Part shown: piece by piece, positions 1 to 8,414 of the stretch
Position numbering within the stretch: position 1 is the first letter of the stretch
How the letters are laid out: every line of letters begins with the position of its first letter
Assembly: GCA_024642335.1 (NCBI GenBank)
Contig: JAHEBH010000012.1
Span: 1 to 57,220 of the forward strand
DNA length: 57,220 bases
Direction of reading: 5' to 3'
Origin: Erythrobacter sp.
GTDB lineage: Bacteria; Pseudomonadota; Alphaproteobacteria; Sphingomonadales; Sphingomonadaceae
Translations under genes and position numbers: made by a program
The notes under the pieces: generated by a model
Databases searched by the model: none
Told to the model about the DNA's origin: nothing
What the model saw: the letters and a program-made list of their open reading frames with translations, nothing else

Positions 1-29
1 AAGCTCGCTAGTCCGCCACTCGCTCGCGC

Positions 30-119
30 GGACAGGTGGCAGAGCGGTTGAATGCAGCGGTCTTGAAAACCGCCGTGGGTGCAAGCCCACCGTGGGTTCG
101 AATCCCACCCTGTCCGCCA
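30..119 (+). tRNA. tRNA-Ser (anticodon UGA)
   Basis: A 90-base cloverleaf can be folded by eye. The acceptor stem pairs 30-36 (GGACAGG) with 109-115 (CCTGTCC), followed by discriminator G116 and an encoded CCA at 117-119. The anticodon stem is 57-61/69-73 with loop 62-68, and the anticodon TGA is at 64-66, so it reads UCA serine codons. A long variable arm (GTGGGTGCAAGCCCAC) marks a class II tRNA such as tRNA-Ser. The T-arm has the usual GGTTCGAATCC. The last 20 bases are repeated 132 bp downstream (see the repeat at 233-252). Confidence 0.97.
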
Positions 120-232
120 GCGGGCACGCCTGCAAGGCGGGTTCTCTGGCGGATTGCGGTGAGGCCGAGAACCCACCGGGTTCGGACTCGGAGCCGCGCA
201 GCGGCGGAGAGGTCCGGAGCGAAGCGCAGGAC

Positions 233-252
233 AATCCCACCCTGTCCGCCAG
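233..252 (+). repeat. Duplicated 3' end of tRNA-Ser
   Basis: Bases 233-252 are identical to 101-120, the last 20 bases of the tRNA-Ser T-arm and acceptor stem including CCA; one more base also matches. Between the copies, 171-189 resembles the T-arm again in degenerate form (ACCCACCGGGTTCGGACTC), followed by GC-rich text with short inverted repeats (about 190-232). No 5' half of a second tRNA is visible, so this is a fragment and not a second gene. Such a copy could be an old att-type scar or a tRNA-associated repeat; the sequence alone does not decide. Confidence 0.8.
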
Positions 253-279
253 CAATTCCGGTCATGCTCAAAAGGAAAA

Positions 280-299
280 GGCGGCACTCACGCGCCGCC
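280..299 (+). terminator. Possible terminator hairpin after the tRNA
   Basis: A 6-bp GC stem (GGCGGC at 280-285, GCCGCC at 294-299) with an 8-base loop lies downstream of the tRNA and its repeat, followed by CCCTTCACTT. The T-tract is poor. It is the only reasonable end for the tRNA transcript here, so it is listed as weak. Confidence 0.3.
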
Positions 300-321
300 C
301 CTTCACTTCAATTCTCTTGGT

Positions 322-423
322 TCAGCGCACTTGCCGCAACTGGAAACGCGGGCTGGCGCCAACTGGCGATGAAAGGCGGATCCGCTTCAGATCCTTCTTC
401 ACCGCACGGTAATGGCGAATCAT
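322..423 (-). CDS. Possible 33-residue basic peptide
   Basis: On the minus strand an ATG at 423 opens a 33-codon frame ending in TGA at 322. The product is very basic and begins MIRHYRAVKKDLKRIRL. Codon choice (GTG, AAG, CTG, CGG, ATC, CGC) matches that of the neighbouring genes, but no clear ribosome binding site precedes it and I do not recognise a family. It sits in the 457-base stretch between the tRNA and lpdA, where the rest (424-576) is AT-rich with palindromes at 484-495 and 549-558 and no recognisable gene. It could be chance. Confidence 0.2.
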   Translation of the reverse strand: MIRHYRAVKKDLKRIRLSSPVGASPRFQLRQVR

Positions 424-576
424 GCGAATGGGTTGGAGAATGAAATCCATTCAGGCGACCTCTCTGTTACACGGCCATTTTTTGGCTCGCGAGCCGCAAC
501 ATCCATATTTTAACCATAATGTCGAGTGGAAAACTGAAATAATTTCGTCACATATGTGATTAGTCCACCGCAAATC

Positions 577-1989
577 CTAAATGTGCAGCGCCCGCCCGAA
601 GGCCGCCAAAACGCTCTCATGCATCGATTCCGAGATGGTCGGATGCGGGAATACCGTCTGCATAAGTTCCACTTCGGTTGTCTCCAGCGTCTTGCCGATG
701 ACGTAGCCCTGGATCATTTCGGTCACTTCCGCACCCACCATATGCGCGCCGAGCAGTTCGCCGGTCCTGGCATCGAACACGGTCTTGGTGAAACCTTCCG
801 CCTCTCCCAGTGCAATGGCCTTGCCGTTGCCGATGAAGGGGAACATGCCGACCTTCACCTCGTAACCGGCCTCCTTGGCCTTTGCCTCGGTCATGCCCAC
901 GCTGGCGATCTGCGGGTGGCAATAGGTGCAACCGGGGATGTTGTTGCGGTCGAGCGGATGCGGGTGAACGGTCTTGTTGCCCAGTTCCTTCGCAATCGCC
1001 TCTGCGGCAGTGACGCCTTCATGGCTGGCCTTGTGCGCCAGCCACGGCCCGGGCGTGCAATCGCCGATAGCCCACAGGCCCTTGGACTTGGTGCGTCCAT
1101 AGGGATCGATCTGGATGAAACCGCGATCGAGATCGACCAGCTTGTCGATGCCGATATTCTCCGTGTTGGGAACGATGCCGATGGCGACGATACAATGGCT
1201 GAATTCGGCTGCTTCGACCTTGCCATCCTTGCTCTTGATCTTGGCCGCCACGCCCTTGTCTGAAACCTTCAGTTCCTCGACACCGGCACCGGCCTTGATC
1301 GTAATGCCCTGCTTGGTGAGCGCCTTTTCGAGGAAGGCTGATACGTCCTTGTCCTCCACCGGAACGATCCGGTCGAGCATTTCGACCACGGTCACGTCGC
1401 AGCCCATGTCGTTATAGAAGCTGGCGAATTCGATGCCGATGGCGCCCGATCCGATCACCAGCAGTTTTTTGGGCATTTCGCTTGGCGTCATGGCATGGCG
1501 ATAGGTCCACACGCGCTTGCCGTCGGTCGGCGCGAATGGCAGGTCGCGCGCACGGGCACCGGTGGCCACGATCACGTGCTTGGCGGAAATCGTCTCGTTG
1601 CCCTTCTCACCCTTCACCTCCACCGAAGTGGCGGATTTGAGCGTCCCCTCCCCCATATGTACGGTAATCTTGTTCTTCTTCATCAGGTGCGTGACGCCCT
1701 GGTTGAGCTGCTTGGCGACGCCGCGGCTGCGCTTCACCACGGCATCAAGGTCAGCCTCGATAGCGCCGGCAATCTTCAGCCCATAATCCTTGGCGTGCTG
1801 GGCATAATGCAGAATCTCGGCAGAACGCAGCAATGCCTTGGTGGGGATACAGCCCCAGTTGAGACAGATACCACCGAGGTTTTCGCGCTCGACGATGGCG
1901 GTATTCAGCCCCAGCTGCGCACAACGAATAGCGGCGACATATCCGCCGGGACCCGAACCGAGAACGATTACGTCATAGCTGGCTGCCAC
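577..1989 (-). CDS. lpdA: Dihydrolipoyl dehydrogenase (E3)
   Basis: This 470-residue flavoprotein reoxidises dihydrolipoamide with NAD+ in 2-oxoacid dehydrogenase complexes. The N-terminal FAD-binding GSGPGGY is at residues 11-17, the redox-active disulfide pair C42/C47 lies in GGICLNWGCIPTK, and a second Rossmann motif (GSGAIGIEFA) binds NAD. The C-terminal HPTISESMHE carries the active-site His-Glu pair. Full family length. The start is GTG at 1989, with GGAG at 1998-2001 eight bases upstream; that site overlaps the stop of the preceding thioesterase gene. It is the last gene of a minus-strand run from pdhC, which suggests it serves pyruvate dehydrogenase. Confidence 0.97.
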   Translation of the reverse strand: MAASYDVIVLGSGPGGYVAAIRCAQLGLNTAIVERENLGGICLNWGCIPTKALLRSAEILHYAQHAKDYGLKIAGAIEADLDAVVKRSRGVAKQLNQGVTHLMKKNKITVHMGEGTLKSATSVEVKGEKGNETISAKHVIVATGARARDLPFAPTDGKRVWTYRHAMTPSEMPKKLLVIGSGAIGIEFASFYNDMGCDVTVVEMLDRIVPVEDKDVSAFLEKALTKQGITIKAGAGVEELKVSDKGVAAKIKSKDGKVEAAEFSHCIVAIGIVPNTENIGIDKLVDLDRGFIQIDPYGRTKSKGLWAIGDCTPGPWLAHKASHEGVTAAEAIAKELGNKTVHPHPLDRNNIPGCTYCHPQIASVGMTEAKAKEAGYEVKVGMFPFIGNGKAIALGEAEGFTKTVFDARTGELLGAHMVGAEVTEMIQGYVIGKTLETTEVELMQTVFPHPTISESMHESVLAAFGRALHI

Positions 1990-2000
1990 GTCTTGAACTC

Positions 2001-2387
2001 CTAAGCTTCAATGGGTCGCGGACGACCCTCTTCATCAACTGCGACGAAGGTAAACTTCGCCTGCGTCACCTTTGCAACCTCTTCAGAATGGCGTTCCCGC
2101 CGCCAGGCTTCCACGGCAATGGTCATGCTGGTGCGGCCAACCCTGACGACATCGGTATAGACCGAAACCTCGCACCCGACCTGTACCGGCTTGAGGAACT
2201 GCATGCCATCCATCGCCACGGTCACCGCACGCCCCTTGGAAAAACGTGCCGCGGTGAGGCCCGCCGCATTATCCATGATCGAGACCAGCCAGCCACCGAA
2301 GATGTCGCCATAGGCATTGGTATCGCGCGGCAAGGTGGTGACACGGATGGCGGGATCGCGGCCCTTGGGGATATCAGAATCGGTCAT
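2001..2387 (-). CDS. Acyl-CoA thioesterase, YciA-type hotdog fold
   Basis: A 128-residue single hotdog domain, predicted to hydrolyse acyl-CoA to free acid and CoA in the cytosol. The family signature NAYGDIFGGWLVSIMDNAAG is at about residues 24-43, with the catalytic Asp typical of YciA-like enzymes in the MDNAA segment. A longer upstream frame exists to 2483, but the ATG at 2387 overlaps the stop of the preceding gene as ATGA, and the family begins near here, so I chose it. It sits between a secreted protein and lpdA in the pdhC run. A link to acetyl-CoA or acyl-CoA balance is possible but is inference; substrate unknown. Confidence 0.88.
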   Translation of the reverse strand: MTDSDIPKGRDPAIRVTTLPRDTNAYGDIFGGWLVSIMDNAAGLTAARFSKGRAVTVAMDGMQFLKPVQVGCEVSVYTDVVRVGRTSMTIAVEAWRRERHSEEVAKVTQAKFTFVAVDEEGRPRPIEA

Positions 2388-2782
2388 TGCGTCGACAAAT
2401 TCAGATTGCTGGCCAATACCCAGCCATGCTCGCACGGACCTTCGTAAGCTCGCGGTGCGGCGACCGGAGTGCTGACACGGCAATCACCCAGATCCTGGAA
2501 CTCACCTGTAGGATAGACGATGCCCTGCCACTCACCCTCGGCCTCGCACAACCAGACGAGCGTGCTGGTGGGCAGGCCGCCCTTCTTGCGCGCATACTGG
2601 TCCGGCTCTTCGTACACGGTGAGCTGCTCTTCCATCGTGAAGGTCCGGCCGATGCCTCCGCATGCGTCTGAATCAGGGCCATCCGTGCCGATAACGGGCA
2701 CGCGATCGGCTGCTACAGCCGCGGTAGAGGGCAAGCAGGCCAGAGTGGCAAAAATGCCGGGCAGGACACCCTGCAACTTCAT
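2384..2782 (-). CDS. Secreted protein with SH3-like domain
   Basis: A 132-residue protein with a signal peptide: basic start, hydrophobic stretch LPGIFATLACLPSTAAVA, likely cut near residue 24-25. The mature part (about 48-90) resembles bacterial SH3-like repeats (LTVYEEPD..., STLVWLCEAEGEWQGIVYP) and holds four Cys that could form disulfides in the periplasm. It lies 11 bases after pdhC and overlaps the thioesterase start by 4 bases, so it is probably cotranscribed. Ligand and role are unknown. A periplasmic protein inside a pyruvate dehydrogenase run is odd. Confidence 0.75.
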   Translation of the reverse strand: MKLQGVLPGIFATLACLPSTAAVAADRVPVIGTDGPDSDACGGIGRTFTMEEQLTVYEEPDQYARKKGGLPTSTLVWLCEAEGEWQGIVYPTGEFQDLGDCRVSTPVAAPRAYEGPCEHGWVLASNLNLSTQ

Positions 2783-2793
2783 AGACTTTCCGA

Positions 2794-4065
2794 TCAGGCC
2801 AGCAGCCCCAGCGGGTTCTCGATCAATTCCTTGAACACCTTCATCAACTGCGCACCGTCGGCACCGTCGATGGCGCGGTGGTCGAAGCTGCCCGTGGCGC
2901 TCATTACCGTGGCGATCTGCAGGCTGTCATCGACGACATGAGGGCGCTTCTCGCCCGCACCGATCGCCATTATCATCGCCTGCGGCGGATTGATAACGGC
3001 TTCGAACTGCTTGATGCCGAACATGCCCATGTTGGAAAGCGAAGCCGTGCCGCCCTGGTATTCCTGCGGCGTCAGCTTGCCGTCGCGGGCACGACCCGCA
3101 AGGTCCTTCATCTCCCTGGAAATTGCGGAGACTGTCTTGCTGCCGGCATCCTTGACGATAGGCGTGATCAATCCGCCATCGATCGAAACGGCCACGGAGA
3201 TATCGGCGCGGCTGAATTTGAGGAGCGTGTCGCCAGCGAACTGGACATTGCAGACGGGCACCGCTTCGAGAGACTTGGCCAGCGCCTTGATGAGCAGATC
3301 GTTCACCGACAGCTTTACGCCCTGCGATTCCAGCGATGCGTTGATCTCGCTGCGCAGCTTGAGCAGCTTGTCGAGCCGGATATCCACGGTGAGGTAGATG
3401 TGCGGGATCTGCTGCTTGCTCTCGGTCAGGCGGCGGGCAATCGTCTTGCGCATGCCAGACAGTTTTTCGACCTCGTGCGGGATTTCCTGAGCACCTGCGG
3501 CAGCGGGTGCCTCACGCGTTGCGGAGACACCGCCTGCGGTTCCCGCCTGCGCGGGGGCTCCTTCGACATCGGCCTTTACGATTCGCCCGTTCGGTCCGCT
3601 TCCGCTGATGGCGGAGAGATCGACGCCCTTCTGTTCGGCAATGCGCTTGGCCAATGGCGATGCAACAACGCGCGAACCGCTCGCAGAGGCAGTGGGGGGA
3701 GGAGTCGGTACAGCAGCATGAACCGGAGCAGGTGAAGCAGCCGATGCTGCCGCGGCAGGCGCGCTTGCCGGTACAGGCGCCGCACCTCCACCCGCAGCAG
3801 GCTTCACATCGGCAGGGTCTTCACCTTCTTCCGCAAGCGTGGCGATCACTTCGCCCACCTTCACGCCTTCGGTGCCCTCTGCCACAGATATATGGGCAAT
3901 CACGCCTTCATCCACGGCCTCGAATTCCATCGTAGCCTTGTCGGTTTCGATTTCCGCCATGATGTCACCGGCGGAAACCTGGTCTCCGACTTTCACCAGC
4001 CACTTGCTGAGTGTGCCTTCCTCCATGGTCGGCGAAAGAGCGGGCATCTTGATGGCGATCGGCAT
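2794..4065 (-). CDS. pdhC: Pyruvate dehydrogenase E2, dihydrolipoamide acetyltransferase
   Basis: A 423-residue E2 that transfers acetyl groups from lipoate to CoA and forms the complex core. Domains in order: lipoyl domain (1-75) with the lipoylated lysine K43 in EIETDKATM; an Ala/Pro-rich linker; peripheral-subunit-binding domain ([13 protein letters not shown]...[11 protein letters not shown]); a second linker; catalytic domain ending in the signature [14 protein letters not shown] with the active-site His. The frame extends upstream to 4146, but the ATG at 4065 starts the canonical [14 protein letters not shown] and follows GAAGGAAA. It is first in the run that ends with lpdA; E1 genes are not in the window. 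Confidence 0.96.
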   Translation of the reverse strand: MPIAIKMPALSPTMEEGTLSKWLVKVGDQVSAGDIMAEIETDKATMEFEAVDEGVIAHISVAEGTEGVKVGEVIATLAEEGEDPADVKPAAGGGAAPVPASAPAAAASAASPAPVHAAVPTPPPTASASGSRVVASPLAKRIAEQKGVDLSAISGSGPNGRIVKADVEGAPAQAGTAGGVSATREAPAAAGAQEIPHEVEKLSGMRKTIARRLTESKQQIPHIYLTVDIRLDKLLKLRSEINASLESQGVKLSVNDLLIKALAKSLEAVPVCNVQFAGDTLLKFSRADISVAVSIDGGLITPIVKDAGSKTVSAISREMKDLAGRARDGKLTPQEYQGGTASLSNMGMFGIKQFEAVINPPQAMIMAIGAGEKRPHVVDDSLQIATVMSATGSFDHRAIDGADGAQLMKVFKELIENPLGLLA

Positions 4066-4205
4066 GGTTGGACGCGTTTCCTTCTCAGGCGAATGCAAGT
4101 TCAGCGACTTCTCGCTGTCTCTGGCCAATTTGCCGCGCGGTATCAAGGTTCTTGCGCGTTTGCATGTTTAAAGGGATAGTTTGAAGCCTTCGGGGGAGAG
4201 AACGA

Positions 4206-4658
4206 GTGCGCGTCTACCTGGTGATTATCGACGAGACTGAGGAGGCGCATGTCGCCCTGCGCTTCGCCTCGCGCCGTGCGGCCAAGACCGGGGGCGTGGT
4301 CCATCTGCTGGCACTTGTGCCCAGGCAGGCCTTCAGCGCATTCGGCAGCGTGCAGGCCACCATCGAGGAAGAAGCGCGCGACAGGGCGGAAATTCTTGCC
4401 AATGGCGCGGCGGGCGAACTGATGGTGGAAAGCGGCAAGATGCCGCAGATCGCCGTGCGCGTGGGTGATGGCAAGGCCGTGATCGACGAATATCTGTCCG
4501 AACATCCAGAGGTTGCCGCTCTGGTGCTGGGTGCTGCGGCTGAAGGCCATCCGGGACCTCTGGTGGCGCATTTCTCAGCCAATGTCGGAAGCATGTCCTG
4601 CCCGCTCTTCATCGTTCCGGGCGGCCTGACACCCGAAGAAGTCGACCGCCTCAGCTAG
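4206..4658 (+). CDS. Universal stress protein (UspA family)
   Basis: A 150-residue single Usp domain of the usual length. The N-terminal strand VYLVIIDETEEAHVALRFA and the C-terminal nucleotide-loop region (VLGAAAEGHPGPLVAHFSANV...SCPLFIVPG) fit the family. The loop is only a loose match to G-2x-G-9x-G(S/T), so ATP binding is uncertain. The start is GTG at 4206 preceded by GGGGGAGAG. It is divergent from pdhC (140-base gap) and its TAG overlaps the RNase R stop on the other strand at 4655-4658. Likely a cytosolic stress-survival factor; the exact role cannot be read. Confidence 0.85.
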   Translation: MRVYLVIIDETEEAHVALRFASRRAAKTGGVVHLLALVPRQAFSAFGSVQATIEEEARDRAEILANGAAGELMVESGKMPQIAVRVGDGKAVIDEYLSEHPEVAALVLGAAAEGHPGPLVAHFSANVGSMSCPLFIVPGGLTPEEVDRLS

Positions 4659-6925
4659 CGCTTCTTCCGTCCCTGATGGCGGATATTGCCCGGGCGGCCT
4701 CGCTTGCCGAGCTGGTGCTTTCCCTGCCGGTCCTTGTGCGGTCTGGCCTTCCCCTGCGGCCTGCTGCCGCGCGGCTCGATAGGCTGGCCATCGGCGTCTA
4801 CGGGCTCGAACTTCAAGGCTCCGGTCAGCGGATTGGCCTCTGCCAGACGCAGCTTGAGCAGATCCCCCACGGCATAACGCTGGCCCGAATTCTCCCCGAC
4901 CAGCGCATGGGTGGCCTCGTCATGATGGAAATATTCCCGCCCGAGCGAAGACACGGGAACCAGCCCGTCGCCGCCCAGCTTCACTATGGTGGCAAAGAAG
5001 CCGAATTTCTGCACGCCGGTGATGCGCGTATCGAACACCTCGCCCACACGGCCTGACAGCCATGCCGCGACATAGCGATCAATCGTGTCGCGCTCCGCCT
5101 CCATTGCGCGGCGTTCAGTCAGGCTGATTGCGTCGGTGATCTTGGTGAGGTCTTCCCTGTCCTGATCGGACAGACCCGTGCCCGGCGGCAGGTCTTCCTT
5201 GGGTCTGGGCTGCTCCAGACCATAGGAATCGACCAGCGCGCGGTGGACCAGCAGGTCAGCATAGCGCCTGATGGGAGAGGTGAAGTGGGCATAGGAGCCT
5301 AGCGCAAGGCCAAAGTGACCGGCATTCTTCGGCCCGTAATAGGCCTGCGTCTGACTGCGCAGCACAGCCTCCATCACCAGCGCTTTCTCGCTATCGTCAG
5401 CGATGTCCTTGATCATGCGGTTGAACAGGCTGGGCGTGATGACCTGGCCGAGAGCAAGATTCTTCCCGAGGGAATCGAAATATTCGCGCAGCGCGACAAG
5501 CTTCTCGCGCGTGGGTGGTTCGTGAATGCGATAGACAACCGGGCTGGCCTTGCTTTCCAGCGCCTTGGCCGCTGCAACATTGGCCGCGATCATGAAATCC
5601 TCGACCACGCGGTGCGCATCGAGCCTTTCACGCACGGCAATTTCGGTAATCTTGCCCTGCTCGTCCAGTATCACCCGGCGTTCAGGCAGATCCAGGTCCA
5701 GCGGGTCACGATCGTCGCGCGCGCTGGAAAGCAGTTTCCATGCTTCCCACAGGTGCTGCAGATCGTCGGATGCGACGCCATCATCGATGGCTGCCTGCGC
5801 ATCTTCATAGGCGATGTTGTGAGCAATCCGCACGATTGCGCGCCTGAACTCCCACGAGGTGATCGTACCAGTGGAGGAGATATGCATGTGGCACACCATC
5901 GCCGCGCGATCCTCACCCTCCTTCAGCGAGCAGACGTCGGCGCTCAGCACTTCGGGCAGCATGGGCACGACACGGTCGGGAAAATAGACCGAATTCCCGC
6001 GCCGCCGCGCCTCGCGGTCCAGCCTTCCGCCCGGCCGCACATAATGGCTGACATCAGCGATCGCGACGACCGCGTCATAGCCACCATCCTTGCCGGGCGC
6101 CGCCCAGATGGCGTCGTCATGATCGCGTGCATCGGCGGGGTCGATGGCGATGATCGGCAGTTCGCGCAGGTCCTGACGTTGCTCATCGCTCAACGGCAGT
6201 TTCGCGGCGAGCGTGGCTTCCGCCAGCACCTCGTCCGAGAAGTGGTGCGGAATGCCGTATTTGTGGATCGCGATCAGGCTGAAGGCGCGCGGGGCAAGCG
6301 GATCGCCCAGAACCTCGGTGACCTTGACGCCGGAGCGGGGCGAACGCCCGGCAGATTCGGCGAGCACAAGCTGTCCCGCTTCCGCATTGCCAATGTCCGA
6401 CACCGGAGTGGAATTGCGGATCTTCTTGTCGACCGGCGCCAGCCACGGCTTACCCGCCCCGTCCAGTTCGATCACACCCAGGATGGCGCCTTCGGCACTG
6501 GGCAGCTTCTTCATCGGGTGGGCAATCCACCCGCGCCCTGCTTCCTCGGTCCGGGCAAGGATCCGGTCACCGGTTCTGAGCGCGTTCTGCTTCTTGCGCT
6601 CGATCACCCGCACCCGCGGAGGAGGTGTCGCATCGTCCGGCTGCCAGGTTTCAGGGATGGCGACAGGCTCGCCCTCGTCGATCTCGACGATGCGCAGAAC
6701 GGTGACCTTCGGCAAGCCGCCCATGCGATGGAAGGCGCTCTTGCGCCCGTCGATCAGCCCTTCTTCGGCCATGTCTTTCAGCAGCGCCTTGAGCGCGATC
6801 TTTTCCTGACCTTTCAGCCGGAAATGCTTGGCAATTTCGCGCTTGCCAATGGTGCTGTCCGAGGACTTGATGTATTCCAGCACCTGCTCCTTGCTGGGCA
6901 GGCCCTGGAATTTGCGGTGATTCAT
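4655..6925 (-). CDS. rnr: Ribonuclease R
   Basis: A 756-residue 3'-5' exoribonuclease that degrades structured RNA. An N-terminal winged-helix segment (LEYIKSS...IAKHFRLKG) precedes cold-shock domains and the RNB catalytic domain with the four-Asp cluster in IAIDPADARDHDDAIWA. An S1 domain (VGEVFDTRITGVQKFGFFA) and a lysine/arginine-rich tail follow. The frame extends to 7000, but ATG 6925 overlaps the TGA of the upstream M28 peptidase as ATGA and gives the canonical N-terminus, so I chose it. The RNB nucleophile region is intact; family length is normal. Confidence 0.96.
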   Translation of the reverse strand: MNHRKFQGLPSKEQVLEYIKSSDSTIGKREIAKHFRLKGQEKIALKALLKDMAEEGLIDGRKSAFHRMGGLPKVTVLRIVEIDEGEPVAIPETWQPDDATPPPRVRVIERKKQNALRTGDRILARTEEAGRGWIAHPMKKLPSAEGAILGVIELDGAGKPWLAPVDKKIRNSTPVSDIGNAEAGQLVLAESAGRSPRSGVKVTEVLGDPLAPRAFSLIAIHKYGIPHHFSDEVLAEATLAAKLPLSDEQRQDLRELPIIAIDPADARDHDDAIWAAPGKDGGYDAVVAIADVSHYVRPGGRLDREARRRGNSVYFPDRVVPMLPEVLSADVCSLKEGEDRAAMVCHMHISSTGTITSWEFRRAIVRIAHNIAYEDAQAAIDDGVASDDLQHLWEAWKLLSSARDDRDPLDLDLPERRVILDEQGKITEIAVRERLDAHRVVEDFMIAANVAAAKALESKASPVVYRIHEPPTREKLVALREYFDSLGKNLALGQVITPSLFNRMIKDIADDSEKALVMEAVLRSQTQAYYGPKNAGHFGLALGSYAHFTSPIRRYADLLVHRALVDSYGLEQPRPKEDLPPGTGLSDQDREDLTKITDAISLTERRAMEAERDTIDRYVAAWLSGRVGEVFDTRITGVQKFGFFATIVKLGGDGLVPVSSLGREYFHHDEATHALVGENSGQRYAVGDLLKLRLAEANPLTGALKFEPVDADGQPIEPRGSRPQGKARPHKDRQGKHQLGKRGRPGNIRHQGRKKR

Positions 6926-8301
6926 TCGGAACTTTCCAGCGGGAAGAATTCGCCGCCGGGAACGGCGCTCGAAATCGGTGAACAGATCTCGCCATTGCAC
7001 GCAGCGACGCCAAATATCCAGTCATCTCCGCGAACGCCTTCGAACTGCACTTCGGGCCGTGTCCGAAAGACGATGAAATTGCCTTCCCCATCGGCCTCGT
7101 GGCCGCTTTGCAACGACAACTCCCTTTCCGGCGTGGCGGGCCAGTTGGGGTCATCCGTCCTGCGCCGGTAGATGCGATAGTGCGTGGCCCCCATAACCGG
7201 CTCCCAGTCGACGGTCGAGAATGTCTGGACGGCAGCCGTTGTCTTGCCGCGCGGCGGCATGGGCAAACGGGCCAGCCTGTCGAGCGCCTGCACATTCAGC
7301 CGCGTTACTCCGGCGAGGTAGGAGAAATCCATCTCGTCAACCGTATCGCCATAGGTGACGCCACCTTCGACTCGCAGGTCCTGATGCTGGTGATCGTAGT
7401 CCTCTATCGCTACCGAAAAACGGATGGCGGGCAGGCCCCGCTCGAGGAAAGGCAGGTGATCCCCGCCCCGCCCCATCCGGTCGCTGCGCCAGGTCTGGCG
7501 GACATCAAGACCGCCGCCATATTCCGCCGCCAGCTCATCCAGCCAGCGGGAGATGTTGCGGCTGGGGCTGTCATTTTCGCCTCCCAGAGAACCCAATCGC
7601 TGAAGCGCCCGCTCATCCGAATCTGCGCGCACACCTTCGGAGAAAACACGCACCTGCCCGGCGTCGCATTTTCCGTCCGATCCGCAGGACCCACCGACAA
7701 TGTCGTTGTTGAGCACCGCCTTGACCACCCAGCCCTGCTCCAGAGCGTAGTCGGCCAGCAATTCGCCGCCGAACAGGCCCTGTTCCTCACCGGACAGAAG
7801 GGCATAGACAATGGTGGCGGGAAATTCTCTCTGCGACAATACCCGCGCCGCTTCCAGCACCAGCGCGCTGCCGCTGGCGTTGTCATTGGCGCCGGGCGCA
7901 TCGCTTTGCGCGTCCATCACATCGCTCGCCCGGCTGTCGATATGTGCCTGCACTATGACGACTTCGTTCGGACGCTCGCTGCCGCGCTGGATGGCAACAA
8001 CGTTCTGGATCAATACGCCGTCAGGTATGCGATCGCCTGTCACGACCCTTTCGGGATGGATTATTTCCAGGCAGCCGCCGCACTGGTTCGTTGTCGCTTC
8101 GAATACCGATGTTGCCCAGCGGCGCGCCGCGCCAACACCGCGCTCCGGATCGTCCGGATCGGAGAGCGTGTGGCGTGTTCCGAAGGACACGAGTGCCTCC
8201 ACATCGGCCTGAAGGCGTTGTTGCGAAACATCCGCCCCCGGATCGGCTTGTGCGAGTGCAGGAGCCGCAAGGAGAACGGTTAAACTGAGCAAATAGCGCA
8301 T
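6922..8301 (-). CDS. Secreted M28-family zinc peptidase
   Basis: A 459-residue exported aminopeptidase-like enzyme. The signal peptide MRYLLSLTVLLAAPALAQA ends near residue 19. Metal ligands expected for M28 are visible in order: His in VQAHIDSR, bridging Asp in GANDNASG, the Glu pair in SGEEQGLFG, Asp in NNDIVGG and His in GDHLPFLERG. A C-terminal beta-rich extension (about residues 350-459) follows. The frame extends to 8322 but the signal peptide starts at ATG 8301. It is translationally coupled to rnr. Substrate unknown; likely peptide scavenging in the periplasm or outside. Confidence 0.9.
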   Translation of the reverse strand: MRYLLSLTVLLAAPALAQADPGADVSQQRLQADVEALVSFGTRHTLSDPDDPERGVGAARRWATSVFEATTNQCGGCLEIIHPERVVTGDRIPDGVLIQNVVAIQRGSERPNEVVIVQAHIDSRASDVMDAQSDAPGANDNASGSALVLEAARVLSQREFPATIVYALLSGEEQGLFGGELLADYALEQGWVVKAVLNNDIVGGSCGSDGKCDAGQVRVFSEGVRADSDERALQRLGSLGGENDSPSRNISRWLDELAAEYGGGLDVRQTWRSDRMGRGGDHLPFLERGLPAIRFSVAIEDYDHQHQDLRVEGGVTYGDTVDEMDFSYLAGVTRLNVQALDRLARLPMPPRGKTTAAVQTFSTVDWEPVMGATHYRIYRRRTDDPNWPATPERELSLQSGHEADGEGNFIVFRTRPEVQFEGVRGDDWIFGVAACNGEICSPISSAVPGGEFFPLESSE

Positions 8302-8414
8302 TCGTCGAACAATCGCGCACATTCAGGCCTGCGACAAGCCTCTTCCATTGCCATTCCGCGATTTCGTTTCTAGCGTAACCTTCAATACGTGTCAGATACG
8401 GGACCTACACCGAA

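Noticed and set aside
3541-3562. REP-like sequence in the pdhC linker (CCCGCCTGCGCGGG)
   Set aside because: Arms are only 5 bp and the linker is GC-rich and Ala/Pro coding, so this is weak beside the glyS and ppdK cases.
5315-7171. Long plus-strand frame of 618 codons
   Set aside because: Antisense to rnr and part of the M28 gene; no recognisable domain.
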